DNA from: Paenibacillus piscarius
Lineage (GTDB): Bacteria > Bacillota > Bacilli > Paenibacillales > Paenibacillaceae
Length of the DNA stretch: 64,000 nucleotides
Reading direction: 5' to 3'
Assembly: GCF_022234545.1 (NCBI RefSeq)
Contig: NZ_JAIEUI010000008.1
Location: 124,001 to 188,000, forward strand
The notes below the pieces were generated by a model. It was given only the letters and a program-made list of their open reading frames with translations, had not been told where the DNA came from and did not search any database. This document shows, piece by piece, positions 49,754 to 58,662 of this stretch; within the stretch, counting starts at the first letter, position 1, and each line of letters opens with the position of its first letter. A program made the position numbers and the translations under genes.

Positions 49754-49869
49754 TTTGATTAAACTTCCCTGCCAGGGATGAGAACCCTCAGTGGTTCGTT
49801 GGAGCATAAGCTTCGTTAGCAATGGCATCGCAATCTCTCGCGCAGCGAGAGTATCCCTCTCTCTCCGTT
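49739..49869 (+). repeat. Duplicated tRNA-Ser 3' end (att-like direct repeat)
   Basis: ATCCCTCTCTCTCCGTT occurs at 49739-49755 (the tRNA 3' end plus two bases) and again at 49853-49869. The 97 bp between has no gene; partial tRNA-like words (CTCTCGCGCAGCGAGAG hairpin) are visible. Fits the scar of an element that integrated into the tRNA. Confidence 0.6.
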
Positions 49870-49882
49870 CTTTAATTAACAC

Positions 49883-49909
49883 AAAAGGAGCTCATAACGA
49901 GCTCCTTTT
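49883..49909 (+). terminator. Terminator of the tRNA operon
   Basis: Perfect 11-bp stem AAAAGGAGCTC / GAGCTCCTTTT. Confidence 0.85.
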
Positions 49910-49992
49910 ATTATTGATTAGGAATTATAATTTTAGTCTGATGTGGATTCAACGAACACAATGGGCAGCGCGTGGTCATTTGGGCCAGAGAT

Positions 49993-50272
49993 GGATGTAG
50001 TCGAAAAACCGACCACATTCGGTACGGCAGAGGCGTGTGGGCGGGATATGGTCGAAAAACCGACCACATTCGGTACGGCAGAGGCGTGTGGGCGGGATGT
50101 AGTCGAAAAACCGACCACATTCGGTACGGCAGAGGCGTGTGGGCGGGATATGGTCGAAAAACCGACCACATTCGGTACGGCAGAGGCGTATGGGTGGGAT
50201 ATGGTCGAAAAACCGACCACATTCGGTGCGGCAGAGGCGTGTGGGCGGAATGTAGTCGAAAAACCGACCACA
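49993..50272. repeat. 51-bp tandem repeat, about 5.4 copies
   Basis: The core TCGAAAAACCGACCAC recurs at 50001, 50052, 50103, 50154, 50205 and 50256, exactly 51 bp apart. Each unit holds GTCG...CGAC and GGTCG/CGACC inverted repeats. Because 51 is divisible by three, several frames stay open on both strands, so ORFs here are not evidence for a protein. Confidence 0.9.
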
Positions 50273-50319
50273 ATGGCGATACAGCAGGCATTTTGTTTTA
50301 AATATAAGAGTTGATATGT

Positions 50320-50360
50320 TTGGGACCCCCGCTAAGTACCTGCTTTGTGGGGGTGTTTTG
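50320..50360. repeat. Interspersed palindromic repeat, copy B
   Basis: CCCCGCTAAGTACCTG followed by CTTTGTGGGGGTG; a shorter relative of 12966-13028 that can form a CCCCCGC-AAG hairpin with CTTTGTGGGGG. It comes right after the 51-bp repeats. Confidence 0.6.
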
Positions 50361-50521
50361 CGTTCTTTTTGCGGGAACATCTAAACCTCTGAACGATACG
50401 ATTCACCTGTCTGATGTCGTAATTCCATATAATTAATGTCGCATTTATCTACTAATAATCCTGCTTATTATATGATACTTTATAGGTGATGTCAGAATAA
50501 TGTATATGGAGGTGCAGGCGG

Positions 50522-51526
50522 GTGAGCATCAGGATTGGCAAGATTAGCTATTGGCATGTACATGCCTGGGATTATACGAAGCAGGCTCAGGAGCATAGCG
50601 ATACGGAGATCGTAGCGGTATGGGACGAGGACGCGGAGCGGGGCAGGAAGGCGGCAGAGAGCTTGAATGTCCCGTTTTATGATTCTCTGGAGGACATGCT
50701 TGCCCGGAAGGATATCGATGCTGTGATTGTCGACGCGCCAACCCGGATGCACCGGGAGGTTATGATTGCAGCGGCCAGAGCCGGCAAGCACATTTTCACC
50801 GAAAAGGTTGTCGCTGCAACACTGAGTGAGGTTAACGAGATCCTCTCAGAGGTCGCGGAGCATGGAGTGAAGCTAACCGTGTCGCTGCCGCGGCTGAATG
50901 ACGGTTATACGTTATCGGTTACCGACATTCTAAGCCAGGGACTGCTTGGGGAGATCACTTATGTCAGAGTCCGCTTATCTCATAACGGTGCAACGGCTAA
51001 CTGGCTTCCCGAGCATTTCTATAGCCTTGAGCAATGCCAGGGCGGGGCTTTGATTGATCTGGGCTGTCATCCTATGTACCTGACGAGACTGTTCCTGGGT
51101 CAAGAGGTGACCGGGGTAAGCGCGGGCTTCGGATATGTGACGGGCAAGGAAGTAGAAGACAACGCAGTAGCGACGCTCTATACGGATTCTGGAGCAATTG
51201 GTGTGGTGGAAGCCGGCTTCGTGAACAGCTACTCGCCTTTTACCATTGAAGTGCATGGAACGGAAGGAACTCTGCTCTATGGAACGCCTGAAGCGAAGCT
51301 GCTCGTCAGAAGCAATAAAGCGGCAGATCAAGGGGCCTCCTGGAGCGATACGCCTGTGCTGGCCAATCGTGATAGCGCTTTTACACAGTGGGTTGCCCAC
51401 ATCCGGGATAACACGGTTGCTTCCGACAATATTCAAGCGGCAACGGAGCTTACCCGGTTAATGGAGGCGGCGAATCTCTCGGCAAAGGCAGGACGGGTGG
51501 TCCGGTTAGCCGAGCTGAAGTCTTGA
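50522..51526 (+). CDS. Gfo/Idh/MocA-family oxidoreductase 1
   Basis: 334 residues, GTG start, TGGAGGTG upstream. NAD(P)-binding Rossmann half (RIGKISYWHVHAWDY, VWDEDAERGRKAAESL, IVDAPTRMH) and a C-terminal beta-sheet domain. The usual EKP catalytic motif reads TEKVVAAT here (Lys kept, Pro lost). GGALIDLGCHPMYL carries the conserved (D/G)xxxH. Probably acts on a sugar or inositol derivative. First gene of a likely operon with AraC and a second dehydrogenase. Confidence 0.82.
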   Translation: MSIRIGKISYWHVHAWDYTKQAQEHSDTEIVAVWDEDAERGRKAAESLNVPFYDSLEDMLARKDIDAVIVDAPTRMHREVMIAAARAGKHIFTEKVVAATLSEVNEILSEVAEHGVKLTVSLPRLNDGYTLSVTDILSQGLLGEITYVRVRLSHNGATANWLPEHFYSLEQCQGGALIDLGCHPMYLTRLFLGQEVTGVSAGFGYVTGKEVEDNAVATLYTDSGAIGVVEAGFVNSYSPFTIEVHGTEGTLLYGTPEAKLLVRSNKAADQGASWSDTPVLANRDSAFTQWVAHIRDNTVASDNIQAATELTRLMEAANLSAKAGRVVRLAELKS

Positions 51527-51573
51527 TCAATTATCTTATCCGGTACAGAGCGTAGCTTGAGCAGGAGGTTAAC

Positions 51574-52497
51574 ATGAGCCCTTTTCCCTTCGAGATAATG
51601 TTTGAGAAGACGGATCTACTGGAAAGACTGGATATTTCCATCCTGTGGGGACATTATGAAATTTCCGTGCTCCGGTTTCATTTGACCTCTTTTCCGCCGG
51701 GGAGGGTCATTGATTTCCATAACCATGCTGAATTTGAATTTCATTTCATCCCGCGGGGCAAGGGAACGGTCATTCTTGGCGATCAGCAGTATCCTTTAGC
51801 GGAGGGAATGCTCTATCTGACCGGACCGGGAGTGATGCACCGTCAGGAAGCAGATGCGGAAGAGTCGATGGAGGAGCTGTGTCTGCATGTCCATATTACG
51901 GAGAAGCAGAGGGACGATGCAGATCCGTGGGAGGTTGCGGAAGCGGAGGAATGTGTGGAGAAGCTGAGGAAGCTGCCGCTTGTCCCGGCGCAGGATTATC
52001 ACAGGGCGATGAAGTGTTTTCTGGAAGCCTATGAAGCCTGTGACGGCAAGCTTGCGGGATATTACACCTCCATCAAGCATCTCGTAATCAGCATCCTGCT
52101 GAAGGTAACCAGAGCTTATGATACAGGCGGGATGGGAGCTGCGGCACCTGTTCGGGATATGGTGACCTCCCGTTACCAATATGCTGTTCAGTACATGGAA
52201 GCGAATTATTCAGCAGCTGTGACGCTGGAGAATGTGGCGGAGAAGCTGAACATCAGCGCAAGACAGCTACAGCGGATATTTAAGCAGATTGATCCGGAGC
52301 AAACCTTCAGCCGTATTCTTGAAGAGATCCGGCTCCAGGCGGTGTGCAGCAAGCTTGAAGCCAGTAACCTGTCCATCGAACAGATCGCGGAGTCCGAAGG
52401 GTTCACCAATGCGACGTATCTGCATTCGGTATTCCGCAAGCGGCTGGGCATGACCCCGGCGGCATACCGCAAGGCCCGAAAACTACATGAACAGTGA
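51574..52497 (+). CDS. AraC-family regulator with cupin domain
   Basis: 307 residues. Cupin N-domain (IDFHNHAEFEFHFIPRGKGT) and double HTH at the end (LENVAEKLNISARQLQRIFK, IEQIAESEGFTNATYLHSVF, RLGMTPAAYRKARK). Lies between two Gfo/Idh/MocA genes and its end overlaps the second one, pointing to a small carbohydrate utilisation operon that it probably activates. Confidence 0.85.
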   Translation: MSPFPFEIMFEKTDLLERLDISILWGHYEISVLRFHLTSFPPGRVIDFHNHAEFEFHFIPRGKGTVILGDQQYPLAEGMLYLTGPGVMHRQEADAEESMEELCLHVHITEKQRDDADPWEVAEAEECVEKLRKLPLVPAQDYHRAMKCFLEAYEACDGKLAGYYTSIKHLVISILLKVTRAYDTGGMGAAAPVRDMVTSRYQYAVQYMEANYSAAVTLENVAEKLNISARQLQRIFKQIDPEQTFSRILEEIRLQAVCSKLEASNLSIEQIAESEGFTNATYLHSVFRKRLGMTPAAYRKARKLHEQ

Positions 52498-52504
52498 GGA
52501 TGAG

Positions 52505-53593
52505 ATGACGATGAGCAAAGTGTATCGTGTTGGCGTGATCGGCTGTGGAGGAATTGCGAACGGGAAGCATCTGCCTGCTTTAAGCAGACAGGATAAGGTT
52601 CAGGTGGTGGCTTTTTGCGATATTATTAAGGAACGGGCTGAGGCGGCTGCTGAACAATACGGCAGTGCGGAAGCTGCTGTCTATACGGATTACCGGGAAT
52701 TATTGAAGGATGCTTCCATTGATATTGTTCATGTGCTTACTCCCAATGATGCGCATGCGGAAATATCCATTGCGGGTCTGGAAGCGGGCAAGCATGTAAT
52801 GTGTGAGAAGCCCATGGCCAAAACAGCGGCAGACGCCAAACGTATGGCTGAAGCTGCGAAGCGTACAGGGAAGAAGCTGACCATCGGGTATGATAACCGG
52901 TTCCGGCAGGACAGCTTGTATCTGAAAAAAGTCTGCGAAGCAGGCGAGCTCGGCCATATCTATTATGCCAAAGCTCATGCCATCCGGCGCAGAGCGGTCC
53001 CTACCTGGGGAGTATTCCTGGATGAGGAGAAGCAGGGGGGCGGCCCGCTGATTGATATCGGAACCCATGCGCTCGATCTGACGCTCTGGATGATGGATAA
53101 CTACAAGCCGAAGGTTGTGCTGGGAACGAAATACCACGAGCTCTCCCAAAAAGAAGACGCTGCCAACGCCTGGGGACCCTGGGACCCGAAGAAATTCACC
53201 GTGGAAGACTCGGCGTTCGGGATGATTGTGATGGAGAACGGGGCAACGATTACGCTGGAGGCAAGCTGGGCGCTGAATTCGCTGGATGTGGACGAAGCCA
53301 AGTGCAGCTTAAGCGGAACCGAAGCGGGTGCGGACATGAAGGATGGTCTGCGGATTAACGGGGAGAAGCACAGCAAACTGTACACGAATAAAATTGAGCT
53401 TGGTGCCGGGGGAGTAGCCTTCTATGATGGCAAAGAGGAGAAAGCTACGGATATCGAATTAAGAAAGTGGCTCGAAGCGATCGAAGAGGATAAAGATCCG
53501 GTCGTCACTCCTGAACAGGCTTATGTAGTCTCCCGCATTCTGGAGGCCATCTATGAATCGGCCCGGACGGGGAAGGCGGTATATTTGGACTAG
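52505..53593 (+). CDS. Gfo/Idh/MocA-family oxidoreductase 2
   Basis: 362 residues. Rossmann start YRVGVIGCGGIANGKHLPAL, EKP motif HVMCEKPMAKT intact, and GPLIDIGTHALDLTLWMMDN. Start 52505 or 52511 with GAGGA at 52496-52500; an ATG at 52487 would overlap the AraC gene by 11 bp. NAD-dependent sugar or polyol dehydrogenase. Confidence 0.85.
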   Translation: MTMSKVYRVGVIGCGGIANGKHLPALSRQDKVQVVAFCDIIKERAEAAAEQYGSAEAAVYTDYRELLKDASIDIVHVLTPNDAHAEISIAGLEAGKHVMCEKPMAKTAADAKRMAEAAKRTGKKLTIGYDNRFRQDSLYLKKVCEAGELGHIYYAKAHAIRRRAVPTWGVFLDEEKQGGGPLIDIGTHALDLTLWMMDNYKPKVVLGTKYHELSQKEDAANAWGPWDPKKFTVEDSAFGMIVMENGATITLEASWALNSLDVDEAKCSLSGTEAGADMKDGLRINGEKHSKLYTNKIELGAGGVAFYDGKEEKATDIELRKWLEAIEEDKDPVVTPEQAYVVSRILEAIYESARTGKAVYLD

Positions 53594-53856
53594 GTGATCA
53601 TTGTTGAGTGACGAGGGTTCGGATACGATGACCTGCACTCCAGTTCAGTGAGAAAGTGCTGTCCCAGGAGCCATGAAACGGCTGCTTGGGATAGCTCTTT
53701 ATGCTGGAGTAAATTCAGCGTGAGTACTTTGGGGAGGGGGCGCTCCGCAACAGAACGTTGTTCCCATCGATGTTATTACCTGCGCGACAGCAAATGTATG
53801 TTGTTTTCCGCATACATTCAGGCCTCACGCCATCCGGGTTGCTGCCGCATGGCCAT
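53594..53856. other. Intergenic region with hairpin
   Basis: No credible gene. A large hairpin (GCTGTCCCAGGAGCC with GGCTGCTTGGGATAGC, about 53659-53696) probably terminates the dehydrogenase operon. Confidence 0.45.
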
Positions 53857-54693
53857 TTATAACCGGGCATCTTGTAATGACGCAGATTGTCTGCAAAAGA
53901 ACCAAGCTGCGATCACAAGCGTAACCGCCACCAGTATCCCGGACTCACCTGTCCAGAGATAAGCATTCTGCCCGCTGGTGAACCGGTCGAAGGCGTCCTG
54001 GATGATCGCATTCCAGGAGGCGTGGAGCAGAACCGCCGGCCACACGCTGCCCGTGCTTAAGCGCAGCAGGCTGATAATGACATTGAACGAGCTTATCGTC
54101 ACCATGAATACGACCACCGATACCGCCAGCGAAGGCCCGGAATAGTAACTCCCGATCAGAATGGCTGGGATATGCCACATGCCCCAGATTAGTCCGCTCA
54201 TCAGAATAGGCTTCGGGACGCGGGCCTGGATGAGCCGGGTCAGCATGTAGCCTCGCCAGCCTAATTCCTCACCCGTGCTGCTGATGATCCCCATTGCGGT
54301 ACCGACAGACATTTGAATCAGAATCGCCCCGGCTAACGCCCCGATCACATTACCATTGTGCCCCGTATACTCCGCCAGCCCCGTCATCCAGGCGGCCCCA
54401 TAAGCCAGCAGTCCTACCGCCACCGGCAATAGCAAGATGAACGGAATCGCCTTCAAGGTGCGCCGGCCTCCGAACCTCAGCGAGATATCCGCGAAGCCCT
54501 CACGCAGCAGCAGGCGGGCAAGGATCGAGGAAATCCCAGGGGCCCACATCAGCAGCAAGCCGAACACGGGTGTGACTGTAAGAGCCAATATGTAACTGAG
54601 CGCCGTCAGCGGAATCAGGAACATGAAGAACACCAGCAATCCTCTTCTGGCAGACTGGACCGTCCCCTTGCTGTCATCTGTACTCATTTGCAT
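53857..54693 (-). CDS. CPBP-family intramembrane metalloprotease
   Basis: 278 residues with about seven membrane segments. Abi/CPBP motif GEELGWRGYML (Glu142, Glu143, Arg147), then GMWHIPAILIG and LLHASWNAIIQ provide the His ligands. Eukaryotic Rce1 relatives cleave prenylated proteins; bacterial members often give self-immunity to bacteriocins. AAAGGAGTGG lies upstream. Confidence 0.85.
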   Translation of the reverse strand: MQMSTDDSKGTVQSARRGLLVFFMFLIPLTALSYILALTVTPVFGLLLMWAPGISSILARLLLREGFADISLRFGGRRTLKAIPFILLLPVAVGLLAYGAAWMTGLAEYTGHNGNVIGALAGAILIQMSVGTAMGIISSTGEELGWRGYMLTRLIQARVPKPILMSGLIWGMWHIPAILIGSYYSGPSLAVSVVVFMVTISSFNVIISLLRLSTGSVWPAVLLHASWNAIIQDAFDRFTSGQNAYLWTGESGILVAVTLVIAAWFFCRQSASLQDARL

Positions 54694-55235
54694 TCCACTC
54701 CTTTAATTGTGTTTTGTTCCCTGATAGAGTATAGCAACGCACCCTCATGAGAAAAACAACCCGCAGCCCAGCCTTCCGCCGGGACCTTGGCCCAGTGATC
54801 CATGAGTCTGTAGACGGAGCGGAGACTTTTATACGCTTAAGCCAGACCTCCCGCCGCACACTATTAGTGCAACCCGTTACCCCTTTAATAAATTGAAGGA
54901 ATGATGCTGTAAAGAGACAAATGTTATATTAATTCCGCAGAAAAAAAGTATTGTATAAGAATAGGAAACATCTTCTAAAACGTTCCTGCTCCAAAATCCT
55001 CTGTTTTACTCCTGTTTTCTACGCATTTTTCAAAAACCTACTGGAACCTATCCAATCCTACATATACCATGTTATGTAATATAACACCAACTATTGAATT
55101 TTATTTTAATATGCACAAAAATTAGTGACGATTCGTAGGCCTTGTGTTAATATAAATGACATCATAATCCAAGAAGCAAGAAACAGCACAGAGAAAGGGG
55201 TTATCAAAAATGAATATGGGGAAAAGGGGATGGCG
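54694..55235. other. AT-rich regulatory region of the liv operon with CodY-like box
   Basis: About 540 bp without a gene. 55097-55111 (AATTTTATTTTAATA) fits the CodY consensus AATTTTCWGAAAATT with five mismatches, and GTTATGTAATATAAC (about 55069-55083) is an inverted repeat. CodY control would suit amino-acid transport, but the match is weak. Likely promoter near TTAATATAAATG (about 55146). Confidence 0.35.
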
Positions 55236-56141
55236 ATGGAGTATTTCATTCAGCAGCTCATTAACGGAATCTCGGTAGGCAGCATTTACGCTCTGATCGC
55301 CCTTGGTTACACGATGGTGTACGGGATTATCAAGCTGATTAATTTTGCACATGGCGATGTGTTTATGGTCGGGTCCTTCATTGGACTGTATAGTGCCAAA
55401 TATCTGGCCAGCGCCGGACTGCCGCCGATTGTGGTGCTGCTTCTGTCGCTCATGATCTCGATGACGATCAGTGCCTTGCTGGGGATCAGCATCGAACGTC
55501 TGGCCTACAAGCCGCTGCGCAGGTCCACCCGGATTGCCGCGCTGATTACAGCCATCGGGGTCTCCTTCCTGCTCGAATATACCGGAGTGCTGATTCTCGG
55601 GCCGCAGGCCAAGGGCTTCCCGGATATTATGGATAAGAAGCAATACCACCTGTTCGGTTCCTCCATTCAGGTCGAATCCAATCAGATCATGATTCTGCTA
55701 ACAACGATAATTCTTATGCTTGTGCTGCAATATATCGTGCGGTACACCCGGACAGGCAAAGCCATGCGGGCCGTATCCTTCGATGTGGAAGCAGCACGGC
55801 TGATGGGCATCAACGTGGACCGTACCATTTCAGCGACCTTCGCCATCGGTTCGGCGCTTGCTGCCGCAGCCGGCGTGATTTTCGGCATGACGTACAACTC
55901 GGTAGATCCGCTGATGGGGGTTATGCCCGGGCTGAAGGCTTTTGTCGCAGCGGTGCTTGGAGGCATTGGAAGTATTCCGGGTGCGCTGGTCGGCGGGCTG
56001 CTGCTGGGTACAGTGGAGACGGAGATTTCCTCCCTCGGGTTCTCCTCCTGGCGTGATGGAGTAGCCTTCGCAGTACTGATTCTAATCCTGATCTTCAGAC
56101 CATCCGGGCTGTTCGGCAAGAATGTCCGGGAGAAAGTGTAG
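55236..56141 (+). CDS. livH: Branched-chain amino-acid ABC permease LivH
   Basis: Membrane permease of about 301 residues. FIQQLINGISVGSIYALIAL at the start and the segment GYTMVYGIIKLINFAHGDVF are typical LivH. Start 55236 has AAAGGGG 6 bp upstream; ATG 55230 touches it. Longer frames lack a ribosome site. First gene of a five-gene importer operon. Confidence 0.9.
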   Translation: MEYFIQQLINGISVGSIYALIALGYTMVYGIIKLINFAHGDVFMVGSFIGLYSAKYLASAGLPPIVVLLLSLMISMTISALLGISIERLAYKPLRRSTRIAALITAIGVSFLLEYTGVLILGPQAKGFPDIMDKKQYHLFGSSIQVESNQIMILLTTIILMLVLQYIVRYTRTGKAMRAVSFDVEAARLMGINVDRTISATFAIGSALAAAAGVIFGMTYNSVDPLMGVMPGLKAFVAAVLGGIGSIPGALVGGLLLGTVETEISSLGFSSWRDGVAFAVLILILIFRPSGLFGKNVREKV

Positions 56142-56153
56142 GTGGAGGGGGCC

Positions 56154-57125
56154 ATGAGCAAGCTTAATAAAAAATTCTGGCTGGGCATTCTCGCTGCCTG
56201 TGCGTTCTATGGAATCGTTAAAGTTCTCCTAACAACGGGTGTCCTTAGTGATGTAAACCAGTCGATGCTGCTGCTGATCGGAGTCAATATCATGCTGGCC
56301 GTATCGCTGAATCTCATTACCGGGATTACCGGGCAGTTCTCCATCGGGCATGCTGGATTCATGTCTGTTGGCGCGTACACCTCGGCGATCCTGACCCTGG
56401 ATTACAATGTGCCGTTCGTTCCGGCGATTCTGGCGGGCGGCCTGCTGGCAGCGGTGTTCGGGGTCCTGATCGGAATGCCGACACTGCGGCTCAACGGGGA
56501 CTATCTGGCGATTGCGACGCTGGGCTTCGGCGAGATTATCCGCATCATTATGCTGAACACGGAATATGTGGGCGGGGCTTCGGGGCTGAGCGGTATTCCG
56601 GCCAAAACCACCTGGACGATGCTGTTCCTCTTCACCCTGGTCTCCGTCGTACTGATTAATAACTTCATCCGCTCTACCCACGGCCGGGCCTGTATTGCGA
56701 TCCGCGAGAATGAGATTGCCGCTGAGGCGATGGGGATTAACACGACAAGGTATAAGATTATTGCTTTTACTATCGGGGCACTGTTCGCCGGGATGGCAGG
56801 GGGCTTGTCGGCCCATACGTTCTATGTCATTACACCGGGCAGCTTCAACTTCCTGAAGTCGTTCGAGATCATCGTGATGGTGGTGCTCGGGGGGCTGGGC
56901 AGCACAGCGGGCTCTATCGTAGGCGCGGTGTTTGTCACCCTGCTGTACACGTACTTACGCGAATTCCCGGAATGGCGGATGATTATTTACTCGATCGTGC
57001 TTATTCTGATGATGATTTTCCGTCCAAGCGGCCTGCTTGGCGTAACCAAGTTCTCACTGGGCAAGCTCGGCGGCAAAAAGGAGGCGAAGGCGCATGACAC
57101 AGTCGAAACCAGCAGTACTCCTTGA
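56154..57125 (+). CDS. livM: Branched-chain amino-acid ABC permease LivM
   Basis: 323 residues, about nine membrane helices. ITGITGQFSIGHAGFMSVGA and GMPTLRLNGDYLAIATLGFG are diagnostic for LivM. Start 56154 (GGAGGGG upstream). The end overlaps livG by 32 bp. Confidence 0.9.
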   Translation: MSKLNKKFWLGILAACAFYGIVKVLLTTGVLSDVNQSMLLLIGVNIMLAVSLNLITGITGQFSIGHAGFMSVGAYTSAILTLDYNVPFVPAILAGGLLAAVFGVLIGMPTLRLNGDYLAIATLGFGEIIRIIMLNTEYVGGASGLSGIPAKTTWTMLFLFTLVSVVLINNFIRSTHGRACIAIRENEIAAEAMGINTTRYKIIAFTIGALFAGMAGGLSAHTFYVITPGSFNFLKSFEIIVMVVLGGLGSTAGSIVGAVFVTLLYTYLREFPEWRMIIYSIVLILMMIFRPSGLLGVTKFSLGKLGGKKEAKAHDTVETSSTP

Positions 57126-57876
57126 GGTGAAGGAGGCGAGCCGGGCTTTTGGCGGACTGAAGGCGGTCAGTGAAGTGTCCCTTCATATTAATAAAGGCGA
57201 GCTGATCGGCCTGATCGGGCCCAACGGTGCAGGCAAAACCACACTGTTCAACCTGCTGACCGGCGTGTACCCGCCTTCCTCGGGCAGCATCCTACTTAAT
57301 CAGGAATCAATCGGCGGGATGAAGCCTTACAAGATTAATCATAAGGGGGCTGCGCGTACTTTTCAGAATATCCGTTTGTTCACCGCGATGACGGTTCTGG
57401 AGAATGTCAAAATCGCCTTCCATCAGCACGCCCGCCACTCGTTGTTCTCTTCGATGTTACGCCTGCCGAAGCACTTCAAGGGGGAGGACGACATTACCCG
57501 CAAGGCGCTGGATATCCTCAAAATCTTCAATCTTGCGGATCAGCGCGATGAGGTGGCGAGCAACCTGAGCTACGGAAATCAGCGCCGGCTGGAGATTGCC
57601 CGGGCGCTGGCGGCCGGACCGAAGCTGCTGCTGCTCGATGAGCCGGCGGCCGGAATGAACCCGAATGAGACGCGTGATCTGATGAATCTGATCGCCTGGA
57701 TCCGCGAGGAGTTCGACCTGACCATTCTGCTGATCGAGCATGATATGTCGCTGGTGATGGGCGTCTGCAACCGGATCTACGTCCTGGACCGCGGAATCCT
57801 GATTGCTGACGGCACTCCGGCGGAGATCCGCAACAATCCGAAGGTCATCGAAGCGTATCTGGGACAGGAGGCGTAG
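57094..57876 (+). CDS. livG: Branched-chain amino-acid ABC ATPase LivG
   Basis: 260-residue ATPase: Walker A GPNGAGKT (42-49), signature NLSYGNQRRLEIARAL, Walker B LLLLDEPAAGMNPNE, switch His IEHDMSLVM. The LSYGNQRR signature and the C-terminal AEIRNNPKVIEAYLG are typical of LivG. Starts inside the end of livM. Confidence 0.92.
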   Translation: MTQSKPAVLLEVKEASRAFGGLKAVSEVSLHINKGELIGLIGPNGAGKTTLFNLLTGVYPPSSGSILLNQESIGGMKPYKINHKGAARTFQNIRLFTAMTVLENVKIAFHQHARHSLFSSMLRLPKHFKGEDDITRKALDILKIFNLADQRDEVASNLSYGNQRRLEIARALAAGPKLLLLDEPAAGMNPNETRDLMNLIAWIREEFDLTILLIEHDMSLVMGVCNRIYVLDRGILIADGTPAEIRNNPKVIEAYLGQEA

Positions 57877-57880
57877 CGCC

Positions 57881-58582
57881 ATGCTTACAGTACAGGGGAT
57901 TAACGTATATTACGGAGCCATACATGCCTTGAAGGATCTCAGCATCACCGTGAAGCAGGGGGAGATCGTGACCTTGATCGGCGCTAACGGCGCAGGCAAG
58001 TCTACGCTGCTCAAGACGCTCTCGGGGCTGCTGAAGCCGAAGACGGGCAGCATTGCTTTTCTGGATAAATCAATTGTGAATCAAAGCGTTCAGGCAATTG
58101 TGAAGGAAGGGCTGATCCATTGCCCTGAAGGACGGCGCGTATTCGCGAATATGTCGGTTGAGGAGAACCTCGAACTCGGCGCGTATCTGCAGGATGGAAG
58201 CAGCCTGGCTGCGGACTTCGAGCATGTCTACCGTACCTTCCCGCGGCTCCTGGAGCGCAAGAAGCAGCAGGCCGGAACGCTGTCCGGCGGCGAGCAGCAG
58301 ATGCTGGCGATGGGACGCGCCTTGATGGGCCACCCGAAGCTGCTGCTGCTGGACGAACCTTCGATGGGGCTGGCGCCGCTGCTGGTTCAGGATATTTTTC
58401 GGATTATCAAAGAGGTCAACGATGCCGGAACCACCGTGCTATTGGTCGAGCAGAACGCCCACCAGGCGCTCAAAATTGCCGACCGCGCCTATGTCCTGGA
58501 GACCGGCCGCGTAGTTCTTGAAGGAGATGCCGAGGAACTGGCCGACTCCGATGAGATCAAACTGGCTTATCTGGGGCACTAA
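57881..58582 (+). CDS. livF: Branched-chain amino-acid ABC ATPase LivF
   Basis: 233 residues: Walker A GANGAGKST (34-42), signature GTLSGGEQQMLAMGRALMGH, Walker B LLLLDEPSMGLAPLLV, switch His replaced by Gln (VEQNAHQAL) as usual in LivF. The longer 57803 frame is an artefact. Confidence 0.92.
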   Translation: MLTVQGINVYYGAIHALKDLSITVKQGEIVTLIGANGAGKSTLLKTLSGLLKPKTGSIAFLDKSIVNQSVQAIVKEGLIHCPEGRRVFANMSVEENLELGAYLQDGSSLAADFEHVYRTFPRLLERKKQQAGTLSGGEQQMLAMGRALMGHPKLLLLDEPSMGLAPLLVQDIFRIIKEVNDAGTTVLLVEQNAHQALKIADRAYVLETGRVVLEGDAEELADSDEIKLAYLGH

Positions 58583-58662
58583 TTGAGCCGGATAGGCGCT
58601 TGGCAGCAGCATCACAGAAACAACATATATATAAATCATTCATTAGGAGGCTGGGAGAAACT

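Noticed and set aside
49911..50380. Repeat-protein ORFs with 17-residue units on both strands
   Set aside because: By-products of a 51-bp tandem repeat whose length is a multiple of three; open in several frames at once and no consistent start site.
53648..53962. 104-codon plus-strand frame rich in Cys and Ser
   Set aside because: Covers the terminator hairpin of the dehydrogenase operon and overlaps the CPBP gene end; no ribosome site or motif.
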